From positions 186,001 to 250,000 of the forward strand of contig NZ_JASBQE010000002.1 in assembly GCF_029960785.1 (NCBI RefSeq): a DNA stretch of 64,000 bases, written 5' to 3'. This document shows positions 44,501-52,963 of this stretch, one piece after another. The translations under genes were made by a program, and so were the position numbers. The DNA comes from Polyangium sp. 15x6 (GTDB lineage Bacteria; Myxococcota_A; Polyangia; Polyangiales; Polyangiaceae). Positions within the stretch are counted from its first letter, which is position 1, and each line of letters opens with the position of its first letter. Below the pieces are notes generated by a model, which worked only from the letters and a program-made list of their open reading frames with translations, did no database searches and had not been told where the DNA came from.

Positions 44501-45406
44501 TACATCGCCACGGCGCTTTTTCCGGTCACGCTCGTCGAGGTACGTCGCAAGACCCTCGCGCGCCTCAGGCAGCTCCCGGCGCTCGACGAACCCCGGGCGC
44601 GCGGCCTCGCGCTCATGTGGCAGGCGTGCGCCGCGATGTACGTGGAGCCTTGCCTGGAGCAGAACCGAGCGCTCGCCGCCCAGGGCGTGGAGGTGCTCGC
44701 GGAGGGGAACGTTTTCCACGACCTCTGCATGGCGCACGTCCTCCACGGCATCGCGGCGCGGGAGATGGGCGACAAGGACGCCGCCGAGGCGTCCACGCGC
44801 CGGGCGCTTTCGATCGCCGAGCGGATCCAGGACGGGTATCAGATCGCGAACGCGGTGTTTTACCTGAGCGAGACCTTGCTCGAATGGAGCGGACCGTCGC
44901 GCCTGGACGAGAGCGAGGCGTTCGCGCGGAGGGCGCTCGATGCTCACGTGGGGGCGTTCTACGAAGCTGCCAGCTTTCGTGTCCTCGCGGAAATCGCGCT
45001 CTCTCGGGGCGAGGCGTCGCTCGCCGAGGCGCACGCGCGGCGGGCCGTCACGGCCGTGGGCGACACGGGAGGCTTGCTCGTGTACTGGCACGAAGGCACG
45101 CACCTGCGCACGCTCCTCGCCTGCGGCCGCGTGGACGAGGCCCTCGCGACCGTGGAAAAGCGCCTGCCATCGTTTCTCGCGCTCGACGGGTCCGGCTATT
45201 TCGACGTGCCGTTCCGCCTCGCCGTCGCCGAGACATTCTTCGCCGCCGGAGACCCCGCGGCCGGCAGGGACGCCCTCCGCGAGACGCGGAGGCAGATCGA
45301 GCTTCGCGCCGAGAACATCCACGACGTCACGAGCCGCTCGCGTTACCTCGAAAAGAAGGATAACCTTCGCGCCTTCGCGCTCGCCCGCGAGTGGAGTCGA
45401 AAATGA
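41510..45406 (+). CDS. PknK-like Ser/Thr kinase - cyclase-like - AAA/STAND - TPR protein
   Basis: This 1298-residue regulator has an N-terminal Ser/Thr kinase domain (residues 10-275) with GGMGTVY, Lys43 in VALKLI, HRDVKPAN (134-141), DFG (156-158) and GTPQYMAPE (177-185), all intact. A degenerate class-III cyclase-like segment (about 290-460) links to an AAA/STAND ATPase with GPPGTGKSRLF near 498. Helical TPR-like repeats fill the C-terminal half. Similar kinase-ATPase-TPR proteins are common in myxobacteria. The ATG has GGGAGG upstream. Its stop overlaps the SIR2 start as ATGA, so kinase and SIR2 protein are translated together. Confidence 0.93.
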   Translation: MRILSAGELVAGRFEVERLVARGGMGTVYRAIDRSEGAEVALKLIALPTDDKDTLSRFEREAAMLARVKHPRVVRYVARGRFDAGHAYLVMQWLDGEDLHSVLQRGPLATEDTLAVLACAAEALAAVHAEGIVHRDVKPANLLLRGGASADVVLLDFGIARPLRATKPITVTGTLVGTPQYMAPEQLADGGRIVPATDVFSLGCIFYECLTGRPAFDAEHVAGVLARILYDDPAPVRAVRPAIPQEWEDLLLRMLSRNAERRPRDGAALRTLVSALPAVTAEEHLPVSLRGPAAPLEAGEQTLVTLVLVTFGPPERGDPGEAPATEAGRVEAARRALPLLRFDLEELAEGSILASIASRGMVTDQARIAARGALSLRELWPDARIGVVTGRASTRRTRRMGEAVDRAMKLLEDPSHAAEEGVWLDTVTAALLDTRFVTRNKDHGTLLLAERREEGAGRLLLGKPTPCVGREVELMELEGLLGRAIEDGEPQGMLLLGPPGTGKSRLFGELARRIRAAHPEVLLLVGHGDPLTAGSPYGLLRDALRRYAGLDAIEDPERAREVVIDRLCAHVEAGHRRRVGEFLGELCGVPFPAETSAPLLAARNDAQVMEEQIGRAFLAWMASACAARPVTLVLEDLHWGDALTVKLVRSMLRSDGEMPLFVFCLGRPETRELLPTMATSRMHQMSLRPLGRRAIERLVKSVLGDAIRPETVEHIEKLSEGNALFLEELIRAAAEGKMSEAPETVVAMLQARLSKLSSPERRLLRAASVVGETFWVGAVRRIVAAWGARDDVDGWLARLVEEELVERHKESRFPREIQMGFRHALVKDAAYGLLTEADRKAAHLAAGAWLEGAGEADAMALAGHAEEGGDLARAARFYANAAAESLARNDLREAAQRAAKGLGCGAEGILRGELLAVLAVARFGLGVWPESTSPGLEALSILPKGSTWWCRTAERMIHALPQMGATEPFFELAEDVCRVEPLPDALPAFVCATGNLLYIATALFPVTLVEVRRKTLARLRQLPALDEPRARGLALMWQACAAMYVEPCLEQNRALAAQGVEVLAEGNVFHDLCMAHVLHGIAAREMGDKDAAEASTRRALSIAERIQDGYQIANAVFYLSETLLEWSGPSRLDESEAFARRALDAHVGAFYEAASFRVLAEIALSRGEASLAEAHARRAVTAVGDTGGLLVYWHEGTHLRTLLACGRVDEALATVEKRLPSFLALDGSGYFDVPFRLAVAETFFAAGDPAAGRDALRETRRQIELRAENIHDVTSRSRYLEKKDNLRAFALAREWSRK

Positions 45407-47022
45407 GCGGTCACCTCTTCATCTTGCACGGCGATCTCACGCTGCTCTCCTGTGACGCGTGGCTCGTGCCCTGCGACATCGACGCGATGCCCTCGCGGAG
45501 CTGGACACGTTCGTTCAGCCATCTCCAGGGTCGATCCTTGCGCTGGGCCACGCCGACGGAGGAATGGCGGCGCGGAAAGCAGCGCGTGCTCAAGGTGGTC
45601 GAATGGGAAGACCACCTGCCGCGCCCGTGGGTCGGCAACGTCGGGGCCGTCCCGAGCACGGACGTCTCCTGGTTCGTCGCGGGCGCCGAGGAGTTCATCG
45701 AGCGCGTGACGGACGACCTCCGCGCGCACGGGACGCCTCCACGCAATGGGCGGGCCAAGCATCTGCTCGCGCTGCCGGTCATCGGCACGAGGTACGGCGG
45801 CAAGCGGCACTGGACCGGGGACGTCGTGCGCGCGCTCGTCCCGGTCCTGCAGCGGCTTGCCATTGCGAAGGACGTGGACATCGCGCTCGTGAGCAACGAC
45901 GAGCTCACGTACGCATCCGCGCAGGCGCAACGCGGGGCGGATCCCTCGTCCTGGCCCGATCTCGACGAGCACTTGTGGCGCACGGGGGAGAGCCTCGCGC
46001 ACGTCGCCGCGAACGGCGATCTCGTGCTCTTCATCGGCGCGGGCGTGAGCAAGAATGCCGGCCTGCCGGATTGGGGCGGCTTGCTGCGGGATCTCGCCCG
46101 GGACGCCGGGATGAACGAGGCGGAGCTCGGCGCCTTGAAGGAGCTCGGCGCGCTCGATCAGGCCCGCGCGATCGAGCTGCGCATGGAGACGAGCATGCAG
46201 CCGCAGGCGAGCAAGCGCATCCTGGGGGAGCGAATCGCGGATGCATTCGCCCGTGTCCACGGGTATGCCCTGTCGCATGCGCTGCTCGCCGCGCTCCCCG
46301 CGCGCGAGGTCATCACGACGAACTACGATACGCTGTTCGAACGCGCCTCGCAGGCGGCCGGGATGACGGTCTCGGTGCTGCCCCACGAGCCCCAATCCGG
46401 GGCATCACGGTGGGTGCTCAAGATGCACGGGTGCGTCACGGATCCCGACAACATCGTCCTGACGCGCGAGGATTACATGCGATACGACCTCCGCCGGCAG
46501 GCGCTCGCGGGGATCGTGCAGGCGCTGCTCCTGATGCGCCACATGCTGTTCATTGGTTTCTCCTTGCGTGACGACAATTTTCACCGGATCGCGGACGCCG
46601 TCCGGCGCGCGCGTGTGCCCGCGAAGGCGGACGCGCCTTCGCCCGTCGGTCGATTCGGCACGGCGCTCTCGCTGTTCTGGTCGCCGCTCGAGCAAAGCCT
46701 CTGGGGCAACGATCTCGACTGGGTGAACATGCAATCGACGCCGCCCCCGGCCGGACGAAATGAGGAGAGCGACAAGGCCTGGGCCGAGGCGGCGCGGCGG
46801 CTGGAGCTCTTCCTCGACAGCTTGCTCGCGCGGACGGGGACCACGGCGTATCTCCTGCACCCGCGCTTCGAGGGCGCGTTGAGTGACACCGAGCGCGGGC
46901 TCGCCGACAAGCTGCAGCGATTCCTCGACGAGGTCGATCGGGACCCGAGCGTGAAATCGGCACCGGCGTGGAAACACCTGGAGGCGCTCTTGCACCGGCT
47001 CGGATGGCCGCGGACGCCCTGA
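45403..47022 (+). CDS. Macro-like - SIR2 fusion protein
   Basis: This 539-residue protein starts at the ATG overlapping the kinase stop. Residues 1-175 look like a diverged macro (ADP-ribose-binding) fold: GDLTLLSCDAWLVPCD at 10-25 recalls the macro GDIT...DAIVN motif, and LLALPVIGTRYGG at 121-133 the phosphate-binding loop. Residues 200-400 form a SIR2-like domain with complete motifs: IGAGVSKNAGLPDW (211-224), TTNYDTLFE (305-313), KMHG with catalytic His342, and GFSLRDDNFH (385-394). NADase or deacylase activity is plausible. The C-terminal 140 residues are helical. It lies between kinase and patatin, suggesting an effector role. Confidence 0.9.
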   Translation: MSGHLFILHGDLTLLSCDAWLVPCDIDAMPSRSWTRSFSHLQGRSLRWATPTEEWRRGKQRVLKVVEWEDHLPRPWVGNVGAVPSTDVSWFVAGAEEFIERVTDDLRAHGTPPRNGRAKHLLALPVIGTRYGGKRHWTGDVVRALVPVLQRLAIAKDVDIALVSNDELTYASAQAQRGADPSSWPDLDEHLWRTGESLAHVAANGDLVLFIGAGVSKNAGLPDWGGLLRDLARDAGMNEAELGALKELGALDQARAIELRMETSMQPQASKRILGERIADAFARVHGYALSHALLAALPAREVITTNYDTLFERASQAAGMTVSVLPHEPQSGASRWVLKMHGCVTDPDNIVLTREDYMRYDLRRQALAGIVQALLLMRHMLFIGFSLRDDNFHRIADAVRRARVPAKADAPSPVGRFGTALSLFWSPLEQSLWGNDLDWVNMQSTPPPAGRNEESDKAWAEAARRLELFLDSLLARTGTTAYLLHPRFEGALSDTERGLADKLQRFLDEVDRDPSVKSAPAWKHLEALLHRLGWPRTP

Positions 47023-47033
47023 CGAAACGATCC

Positions 47034-49307
47034 ATGACGGAAGCTTTCTGCAAGCTCATCGCCGCGCCGCCGTGGGTGATCCGGGTCGTCTTCGACTTTT
47101 CGAGGCACCTGCTCCTGCTCGGGGCCCTGGTCGTGGTCCTCGGGATGCTCTTTTACGATCTCGGGCGAGCCTTTGGCCTGCCGTACCTGTTCCGCGGACA
47201 ATCCCGCAAGGCCCAGTTCGCCATCGGGCTCGCCATGGCGCTGCTCACGAGCGAGCTCTTTTACGTGAGTTATCTGGTCTCGCCGGACGAGCTGCATCGT
47301 TGTCGCGGGCACGGCATTCCCCTCGACGTCCTGAATTACCTCGGCGCGCTCTGGGGCGTCGTGGCGATGATCGTCGTCGCGTCCGTCGTTTCTCGCGTCC
47401 TGTACAAAAGAAACGGGGTCCCCTGGAGGGACCCCAAGCGGATCCTCGAACGTCTCGGGACGTCCGTGTACACGCTGCTGGGAACGGAGATCGGCATCGT
47501 CCTCACGCTGGCATTCGTCTTCGGCGGGACGAACGGCGCGCTCCTTTCGCGTGTTCAGAGCTTCGGCGAGCGCATCCGGCCGTGCATCCACGGCATCGGC
47601 CATTGTCTATCGGAGGACTTTCGAGCGGACGCGCCCCGGGAGATGCTGCACGAGCACGTGTACGCGGCGGCGTTCTTCGCGCTCCTCGGCGTGATGTACG
47701 CCGTGGCGAGTTGCTTCCGGGCGAGGAAGATTCCCGCGGCCGCGGGGCTCTGCGTCCTGCTCGCGCTGCTCGGCGCGATCGATGGCTTTTTCGTGTACTG
47801 GCTCGAAAAGTGGCACTCCGTGCTGCTCGTCGGCGGGGCCGTCCTGGCCCTTTACGTGCTCGGCCGGAAACGATATCGGGCGAGGTTCGCCGATTTGAAG
47901 GATGCCTATTCGGCCATCGAACAGGAGCCTTGTCAGCGCGGGTGCAAGGCGGCCGGCCATACGCACCTCGCGGACTACGAGGCGACCGGCGCGAACGGCT
48001 CGGGCCTTTTGCCGCGATCCATGGTCGAGTTCCGATGGACGGACGAGAACGGCCGGAAACGGCCGCTCGTGCTGGTCTGCACGAGCGGCGGCGGGATCCG
48101 CGCGGCGGTCTGGACCGCGGCCGTCCTGCGCGAGCTCGAAAGACAGCTCGATCAGTCGGAGCGTCGAGAATTCCCTTATCACGTCCGCATGATCAGCGGC
48201 GCCTCCGGTGGGATGGTGGGCGCGTCGTACTGGGTGGCGACTCTCGAGGGCCCGGCGGTCACGGCTGGTTCGTCCGAGTATCACAAAGAATCGACGCCGG
48301 GAGAAGCCGCCCCGGAGGCCGAGGGCTCGGACTGGCTCGTCGCCAACGTGGCCAAGGAGTGCCTGTCACGCGTGGCCGCGGCGCTCGTGTTCAGCGAGTT
48401 GCCCGCGCGTATCTGGGCGTGGACGAAGCCGTCGTCGAGCCGGGAGCTCTACGACCGGGGCACGGCGCTCGAAAACGCGTTCGTGGAGAACATGCCGTCC
48501 CTCGGCACGAAGCTCTCCCTGCTCGGGCCCGGCGAAGTGGCCGGGTGGCGTCCCTCGCTCGTCTGGAGCCCGATGCTCGTCGAGGATGGGAAACGGCTGC
48601 TGATCTCGAATCTCTGCCTCGACGCGCTCCTCGTGCAGCACGGGCCGGCGATCGGAGAGGAGGGCCAGCATGTCGTGTACGCGCGCTCCGGGTACGAGCT
48701 CGGGCGGCTTTTTCCGGTGCAATCGAGGGACACCTTGCGCCTCGCGACGGCGGCCCGCATGAGCGCCTCCTTCCCGTTCGTGTCCCCCGCGGCCGCCCTG
48801 CCGACCGTGCCCCGCAGGCGCGTCGTGGACGCGGGCTACTGGGACAACTATGGCGTGAACCTCGCGTGTGGTTGGCTGGACGAACTGCTCCGAACGGACT
48901 GGATCGAGCAGAACGTGAGCGGCATCCTGCTCGTGCAGATCCGCGACGGCATCGAGCGGCCGGAGCCCGCCGGCGATGATTTCGGCGACCGGATCGCGCG
49001 GGCCCTCGAAGGCATGACGTCGCCCGTTTCGGCGGTGCTCTCGGCGCGGGAGAGCGTGATGCGCTTCCGCAACGACGAGCAGGTGGAGGCCGTGGCCCGG
49101 CGTTTCCACCTCGACAAAAGGTTCGGGGGGAGTTTTTTCCAGCAGGTGACGTTCGAGTTTTCGGGCGACGCGGCCCTGAGCTGGTACCTGACGCCCGAGG
49201 AGCGAAAGGGTCTCGAGGACGCGGCGAAAACGACCGTCGGCGCGGAGGCCTCCGCGATCCGGGCGTGGTGGGACGAGCGAGCGAACGCCGCGTCGCAGGC
49301 CTCGTGA
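47034..49307 (+). CDS. Membrane-anchored patatin-like phospholipase
   Basis: This protein of about 757 residues has an N-terminal membrane part of roughly six to seven helices (for example 26-48, 62-82, 100-122, 147-168, 208-228, 237-277). A cytosolic patatin domain follows from about residue 345: the oxyanion loop SGGGIRAA (351-358), nucleophile Ser391 in GASGGMVG, and Asp599 of the dyad in VVDAGYWDN. The catalytic pair looks intact, so lipid hydrolysis is likely. I use the ATG at 47034, 11 bp after the SIR2 stop. An in-frame ATG at 47004 overlapping the SIR2 gene is also possible, and neither has a strong ribosome site. Patatins are recurrent killing effectors in antiphage systems. Confidence 0.9.
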   Translation: MTEAFCKLIAAPPWVIRVVFDFSRHLLLLGALVVVLGMLFYDLGRAFGLPYLFRGQSRKAQFAIGLAMALLTSELFYVSYLVSPDELHRCRGHGIPLDVLNYLGALWGVVAMIVVASVVSRVLYKRNGVPWRDPKRILERLGTSVYTLLGTEIGIVLTLAFVFGGTNGALLSRVQSFGERIRPCIHGIGHCLSEDFRADAPREMLHEHVYAAAFFALLGVMYAVASCFRARKIPAAAGLCVLLALLGAIDGFFVYWLEKWHSVLLVGGAVLALYVLGRKRYRARFADLKDAYSAIEQEPCQRGCKAAGHTHLADYEATGANGSGLLPRSMVEFRWTDENGRKRPLVLVCTSGGGIRAAVWTAAVLRELERQLDQSERREFPYHVRMISGASGGMVGASYWVATLEGPAVTAGSSEYHKESTPGEAAPEAEGSDWLVANVAKECLSRVAAALVFSELPARIWAWTKPSSSRELYDRGTALENAFVENMPSLGTKLSLLGPGEVAGWRPSLVWSPMLVEDGKRLLISNLCLDALLVQHGPAIGEEGQHVVYARSGYELGRLFPVQSRDTLRLATAARMSASFPFVSPAAALPTVPRRRVVDAGYWDNYGVNLACGWLDELLRTDWIEQNVSGILLVQIRDGIERPEPAGDDFGDRIARALEGMTSPVSAVLSARESVMRFRNDEQVEAVARRFHLDKRFGGSFFQQVTFEFSGDAALSWYLTPEERKGLEDAAKTTVGAEASAIRAWWDERANAASQAS

Positions 49308-49314
49308 CGGAGCT

Positions 49315-51135
49315 TCATTGCGTGCGCGTTCGTAGCCGATGGACGATCAGCCTGAATGGATTCATTTTCGCGATCTGATTCGGGTCCTTCGTCGCCGCGG
49401 CCTCGTCGATCCTCCGCTGGAGCTCTGCAGCAATGGCGAGGTCTCCCTTGGGGGAATGCCGATCGATCACCTGCCCTGCGATGAAACTCGCGGCGGCATT
49501 CTTGATCAGCGGCAGGAGCTCGACGAGCTTCGCCCGCACCTCCGGCCCGCCCAGGACGCCGACCATGTACGCGCTCTTCATGCCGATCATCTGGCGGTCA
49601 CCGGTGTGCGAGCCTGGATCCCGCAGCTTGCCGAAATAACAGTCGAGCGCGTCGCCGCACTCCTTCAGGAGGTCCTTGGTCATCGTGTATTCCCTCTCGT
49701 AGGCCGCGCCGAACCTGGCTGGCTTGCCGTCGAGGCCTCGGACCCTCAGGTTGTAGAGCTTGTCGACCTCGGGGATCTGCGAGGCTTTCATGAGTTTCAT
49801 GACCGTGACCAGCGTGGCGGCGCGTACCGATTCGAGGTCGGCTTCGTCGCCCCTCGCGGCGAGCGCGGTCTTCACCATCCAGGGCACGAGCTCCGCGTCG
49901 AAGAGATACTCCATCGTCGCGAGGAGCTCGTCACGCGCGCCCACGCCAGGCGGGATCGTCATCGTGATCGGGGTCTTCTCGAAGACGCGCTGCACCGCTT
50001 CGCGGCTCGCATTCGAGATGGGCAACTTGAGCAGCTCGCGGGCGATCACGACTTTGGCGACGTCGTCGGCCTTGGCGATCGTCTCGATCATCGGCTGAAT
50101 GGCCTCCTCGCGGCCGATGCTACCGAGGATCAGCGCGACCGGCGCGACGTGCGCCGTGTTCGCCTCCTTCTTGACGACGCTCGATACCACACCGTCCTCG
50201 CCCGTGTTCGCCTTCAACAATTCTACCTTCGCGTACTCCACGAGGCCGGCGTTTTCGCTCCGGAGAACCTTCACGGTCGGCTCGATCGCGGGTTTGCCGA
50301 TCTTGATGAGCGCGTAGATCGCCGTCACCTGCACGTCTGCCTTCACCGGCGAGAGCACGATCTTGATGAGCGGCTCGATCGCGTTCACGCTCCCGAGCCT
50401 GCCAAGGATCTCGGCGCAGGTGATCTGCCAATAGAGCTCGTCCTTCAGGACCGTGATGTCTCTCCGATCGGCGATCGGTCTGCCGATCATCGAGATGCAC
50501 GGAGACTCCCACGAGGGATGCGAGAAACCGAGCAACGCGTCGTGGACGTCACGCGTGATGAGCGACGCCCTGGGCTTCGAATGGCGGAGCTTCGTGAACG
50601 CCTCGAAGAGTGGGCCCGCCGCGCCCTGCACCTTCATCTCCGCGACGGCGCGCGCCGCGACGCGCACGTCTTCCTCGCTGGTATCGGGCTCGTAGTCCTT
50701 CAGCACCTCGACGAGGCAGGGCGCGCCACGAGGATCGCGGACCTCCGCGAGGAGCCGGACGACCTTCGAACGCATCTTCTCGTCGAGATCACCGTTCACG
50801 CAGATACGCGACATCGGCGAGGCGATCAGGTCGAGCAGCGGCTTGACGTTCGGACCGTTCCTGTCCTTGCCGTCCTTCGTCATCGCGTCTTCGAAGAACT
50901 GGGCGAGGCGGTGCACGGCGAGGTCACGCGCGGCCGGGTCCGCGAGCTTCTCGACCTGGACCCGCGGGTCATTGGCGTCGCTGTCGGGCGCGGACGCCAC
51001 GGAAGGCGCGACGACGAGCAGAGATGGGGCCGGAGGGGCCGGAGGGGCCGGAGATGCGCAGCCCGCCGCCGCGACGAGCGCGCCGAGCAGCACGGGAAAG
51101 AAGGTCGACGCGAGGTTCGTGGCTTGGCTCGGCAT
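49315..51135 (-). CDS. HEAT-repeat lipoprotein
   Basis: This 606-residue protein has a lipoprotein signal ending in VAAAGC (Cys26), then an Ala/Pro linker and a helical solenoid of HEAT-like repeats (EILGRLGSVNAIEPLIKIVL, VTAIYALIKIGKPAIEPTV, ALILGSIGREEAIQPMIETI). It probably acts as an envelope scaffold. It converges with the patatin gene, the two stops being seven bases apart, so it is not part of that cluster. No catalytic motif is seen. Confidence 0.85.
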   Translation of the reverse strand: MPSQATNLASTFFPVLLGALVAAAGCASPAPPAPPAPSLLVVAPSVASAPDSDANDPRVQVEKLADPAARDLAVHRLAQFFEDAMTKDGKDRNGPNVKPLLDLIASPMSRICVNGDLDEKMRSKVVRLLAEVRDPRGAPCLVEVLKDYEPDTSEEDVRVAARAVAEMKVQGAAGPLFEAFTKLRHSKPRASLITRDVHDALLGFSHPSWESPCISMIGRPIADRRDITVLKDELYWQITCAEILGRLGSVNAIEPLIKIVLSPVKADVQVTAIYALIKIGKPAIEPTVKVLRSENAGLVEYAKVELLKANTGEDGVVSSVVKKEANTAHVAPVALILGSIGREEAIQPMIETIAKADDVAKVVIARELLKLPISNASREAVQRVFEKTPITMTIPPGVGARDELLATMEYLFDAELVPWMVKTALAARGDEADLESVRAATLVTVMKLMKASQIPEVDKLYNLRVRGLDGKPARFGAAYEREYTMTKDLLKECGDALDCYFGKLRDPGSHTGDRQMIGMKSAYMVGVLGGPEVRAKLVELLPLIKNAAASFIAGQVIDRHSPKGDLAIAAELQRRIDEAAATKDPNQIAKMNPFRLIVHRLRTRTQ

Positions 51136-51200
51136 ATGCCGGGCAGACTAACGTGGGGGGCTCGCGATGACAATCGTGCCTGTCACCGCGAGCCCGCCTC

Positions 51201-52643
51201 TCATGCAGATATCGTCCATCGCGCCCCATCGGGACCATCCTCGATCTCGATACCCGCCGCCGCGAGGCCCGCGCGGAGCGCGTCGGCCCGTGCATACTCG
51301 CGCCCGGCGCGGTGGCGCGCCCGCTCCGCGAGGAGCAATGCAATCACCCGGTCGAAGCGCTCTGCATCCGGCGCGTCGCGCTCCTCCGGCAGGAGCCCGA
51401 GCACGCCCTCGCCGAGCGACGATACGAGTTCGAGCGCGTGGAGGATCGTGCCCTGCGGCACGGGCCCCGCGAGCGCGGCCTGGAGATCGCGGGCCAGCAC
51501 GAAGAGGGTCGCGAGGGCGGCGGGCGTGTCGAAATCGTCGTCCATGGCTGCCTCGAAGGCGGCGCGCGCCGCGGCGAGGCGCGCTTCGAGCGCCTCGGCA
51601 TGGCCAGGAGGCCCTCCTCCCGCGCGCCGCGCGAGCTCGCGCCGGAGGTCCCGCAGACGACGAAGGCCCGAGGTCGCCGCGTGCAACGTCTCCGCCGACA
51701 CCTCGGCCGTGGCCCGGTAATGGCTCTGCACGAAGAGAAACCGCAGGAGGAGCGGATCATGCTTCGCGTAAAAGTCCTCGAGCGTGGTGAAATTGCCCTT
51801 CGAGCGGGACATCTTCTCCCCGTTCACGGTGAGCATGTTCCCGTGCATCCAGAGCCGCGCGAAGCGCCGGCCCGCGCCCTCGGCCTGGGCGATCTCGGCC
51901 TCGTGGTGCGGGAACTGCAAATCGAGCCCGCCCGCGTGGATGTCGAAGCCCTCGCCGAGGTATTGCAAGCCCATCGCCGAGCATTCGAGGTGCCAGCCTG
52001 GAAACCCCTCTCCCCAGGGCGATTTCCAGCGCTGCACGTGGGAGGGTTCGGCCTTCTTCCACATCGCGAAATCACGCGGATCGGACTTGTTCCCGCGCAC
52101 GAGATCCCGCGTCCCGATGGCGAGCTCGTCGATCACCCGTCGCGAGAGCTTTCCATAACCGGGAAACGCCGCGACACGGAAATACACCGACCCGTCCGCC
52201 ACATACGCGAGGCCGCGCGCAAGGAGCTCCTCGATGAGCTCGATCTGCTGCGGGATGTGGCCGCTCGCGCGCGGCGTGACGTCCGGCCTCCGCACGTTGA
52301 GCCGGCCCATCTCGTCGAAGTACTTCCAGAAATACCGATCCGCGATCTCCATCGGCTCGACGCGCTCGAGCGCCGCGCGTTCGGCGATTCGATCGCGGCC
52401 CTCGTCGAGCGCATCCTCGGTGATATGACCGACGTCGGTGACGTTCGACACGAAGCGCACGCGGTGGCCGCGGTATTCGATCCACCGCCGGACGACGTCG
52501 AATGCAACGGCGGTCTTCGCATTGCCGAGGTGCGCATCGCCGTACACGGTGGGGCCGCACAGGTACATGCCGACGCGCTGCTGCGCGTCCGGAAAAGCCG
52601 CTTGTTTCTGTCGCGAGAGCGTATCGAAAATCTGGATCGCCAT
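51201..52643 (-). CDS. cysS: Cysteinyl-tRNA synthetase
   Basis: This 480-residue class-I enzyme charges tRNA-Cys. Visible signatures are the zinc-ligand Cys29 in [15 protein letters not shown] (HIGH-type motif HLGN), WHLECSAMG in the middle with zinc/active-site residues, [10 protein letters not shown] and KMSRSKGNF (the KMSKS loop). The C-terminal DALR-like domain is present. The start is the ATG with AGGAGG eight bases upstream; an in-frame start seven codons earlier would place the ribosome site inside the gene. Length is usual for the family. A housekeeping gene in the middle of the minus-strand run. Confidence 0.96.
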   Translation of the reverse strand: MAIQIFDTLSRQKQAAFPDAQQRVGMYLCGPTVYGDAHLGNAKTAVAFDVVRRWIEYRGHRVRFVSNVTDVGHITEDALDEGRDRIAERAALERVEPMEIADRYFWKYFDEMGRLNVRRPDVTPRASGHIPQQIELIEELLARGLAYVADGSVYFRVAAFPGYGKLSRRVIDELAIGTRDLVRGNKSDPRDFAMWKKAEPSHVQRWKSPWGEGFPGWHLECSAMGLQYLGEGFDIHAGGLDLQFPHHEAEIAQAEGAGRRFARLWMHGNMLTVNGEKMSRSKGNFTTLEDFYAKHDPLLLRFLFVQSHYRATAEVSAETLHAATSGLRRLRDLRRELARRAGGGPPGHAEALEARLAAARAAFEAAMDDDFDTPAALATLFVLARDLQAALAGPVPQGTILHALELVSSLGEGVLGLLPEERDAPDAERFDRVIALLLAERARHRAGREYARADALRAGLAAAGIEIEDGPDGARWTISA

Positions 52644-52963
52644 GGGACATCCTCCTCTGGTCATCGACGTACGAAACCAAAGCGGCAGCGCCCCGCGCGC
52701 GCATCACGCCGAAATGGCCCGCATGCATGCGCCCCTTCGGCGCGCGTGCCTCGGCGGTTTGCCCTCGTGCGGCGCTCCCGCGGCCACGAGGGCGCAGAGG
52801 CGCGCCGGATCCACGGGCGGTCGTCCGCCAGCGCGGCGGCGCGCGCGTGCCTCTCGTAGGCCTATCTTTCAGGAACGCTCTTCAGCGACGACAACAGCAG
52901 CCATCGCAACGCAGTGCGAGGGCAGCGAGGGGGTACGTGCGCCGAGAGCTTCGCATGAGAAGC
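52644..52963. other. Gap between cysS and the P450 gene
   Basis: These 320 bp upstream of cysS contain its ribosome site, very GC-rich sequence (52700-52860) and no open frame that looks coding. The cysS promoter should lie here, but no convincing hexamers were seen. Confidence 0.5.

Noticed and set aside
49339-51720. Plus-strand frame of 793 codons over the HEAT lipoprotein and cysS
   Set aside because: It would cover two convincing minus-strand genes; shadow frame.
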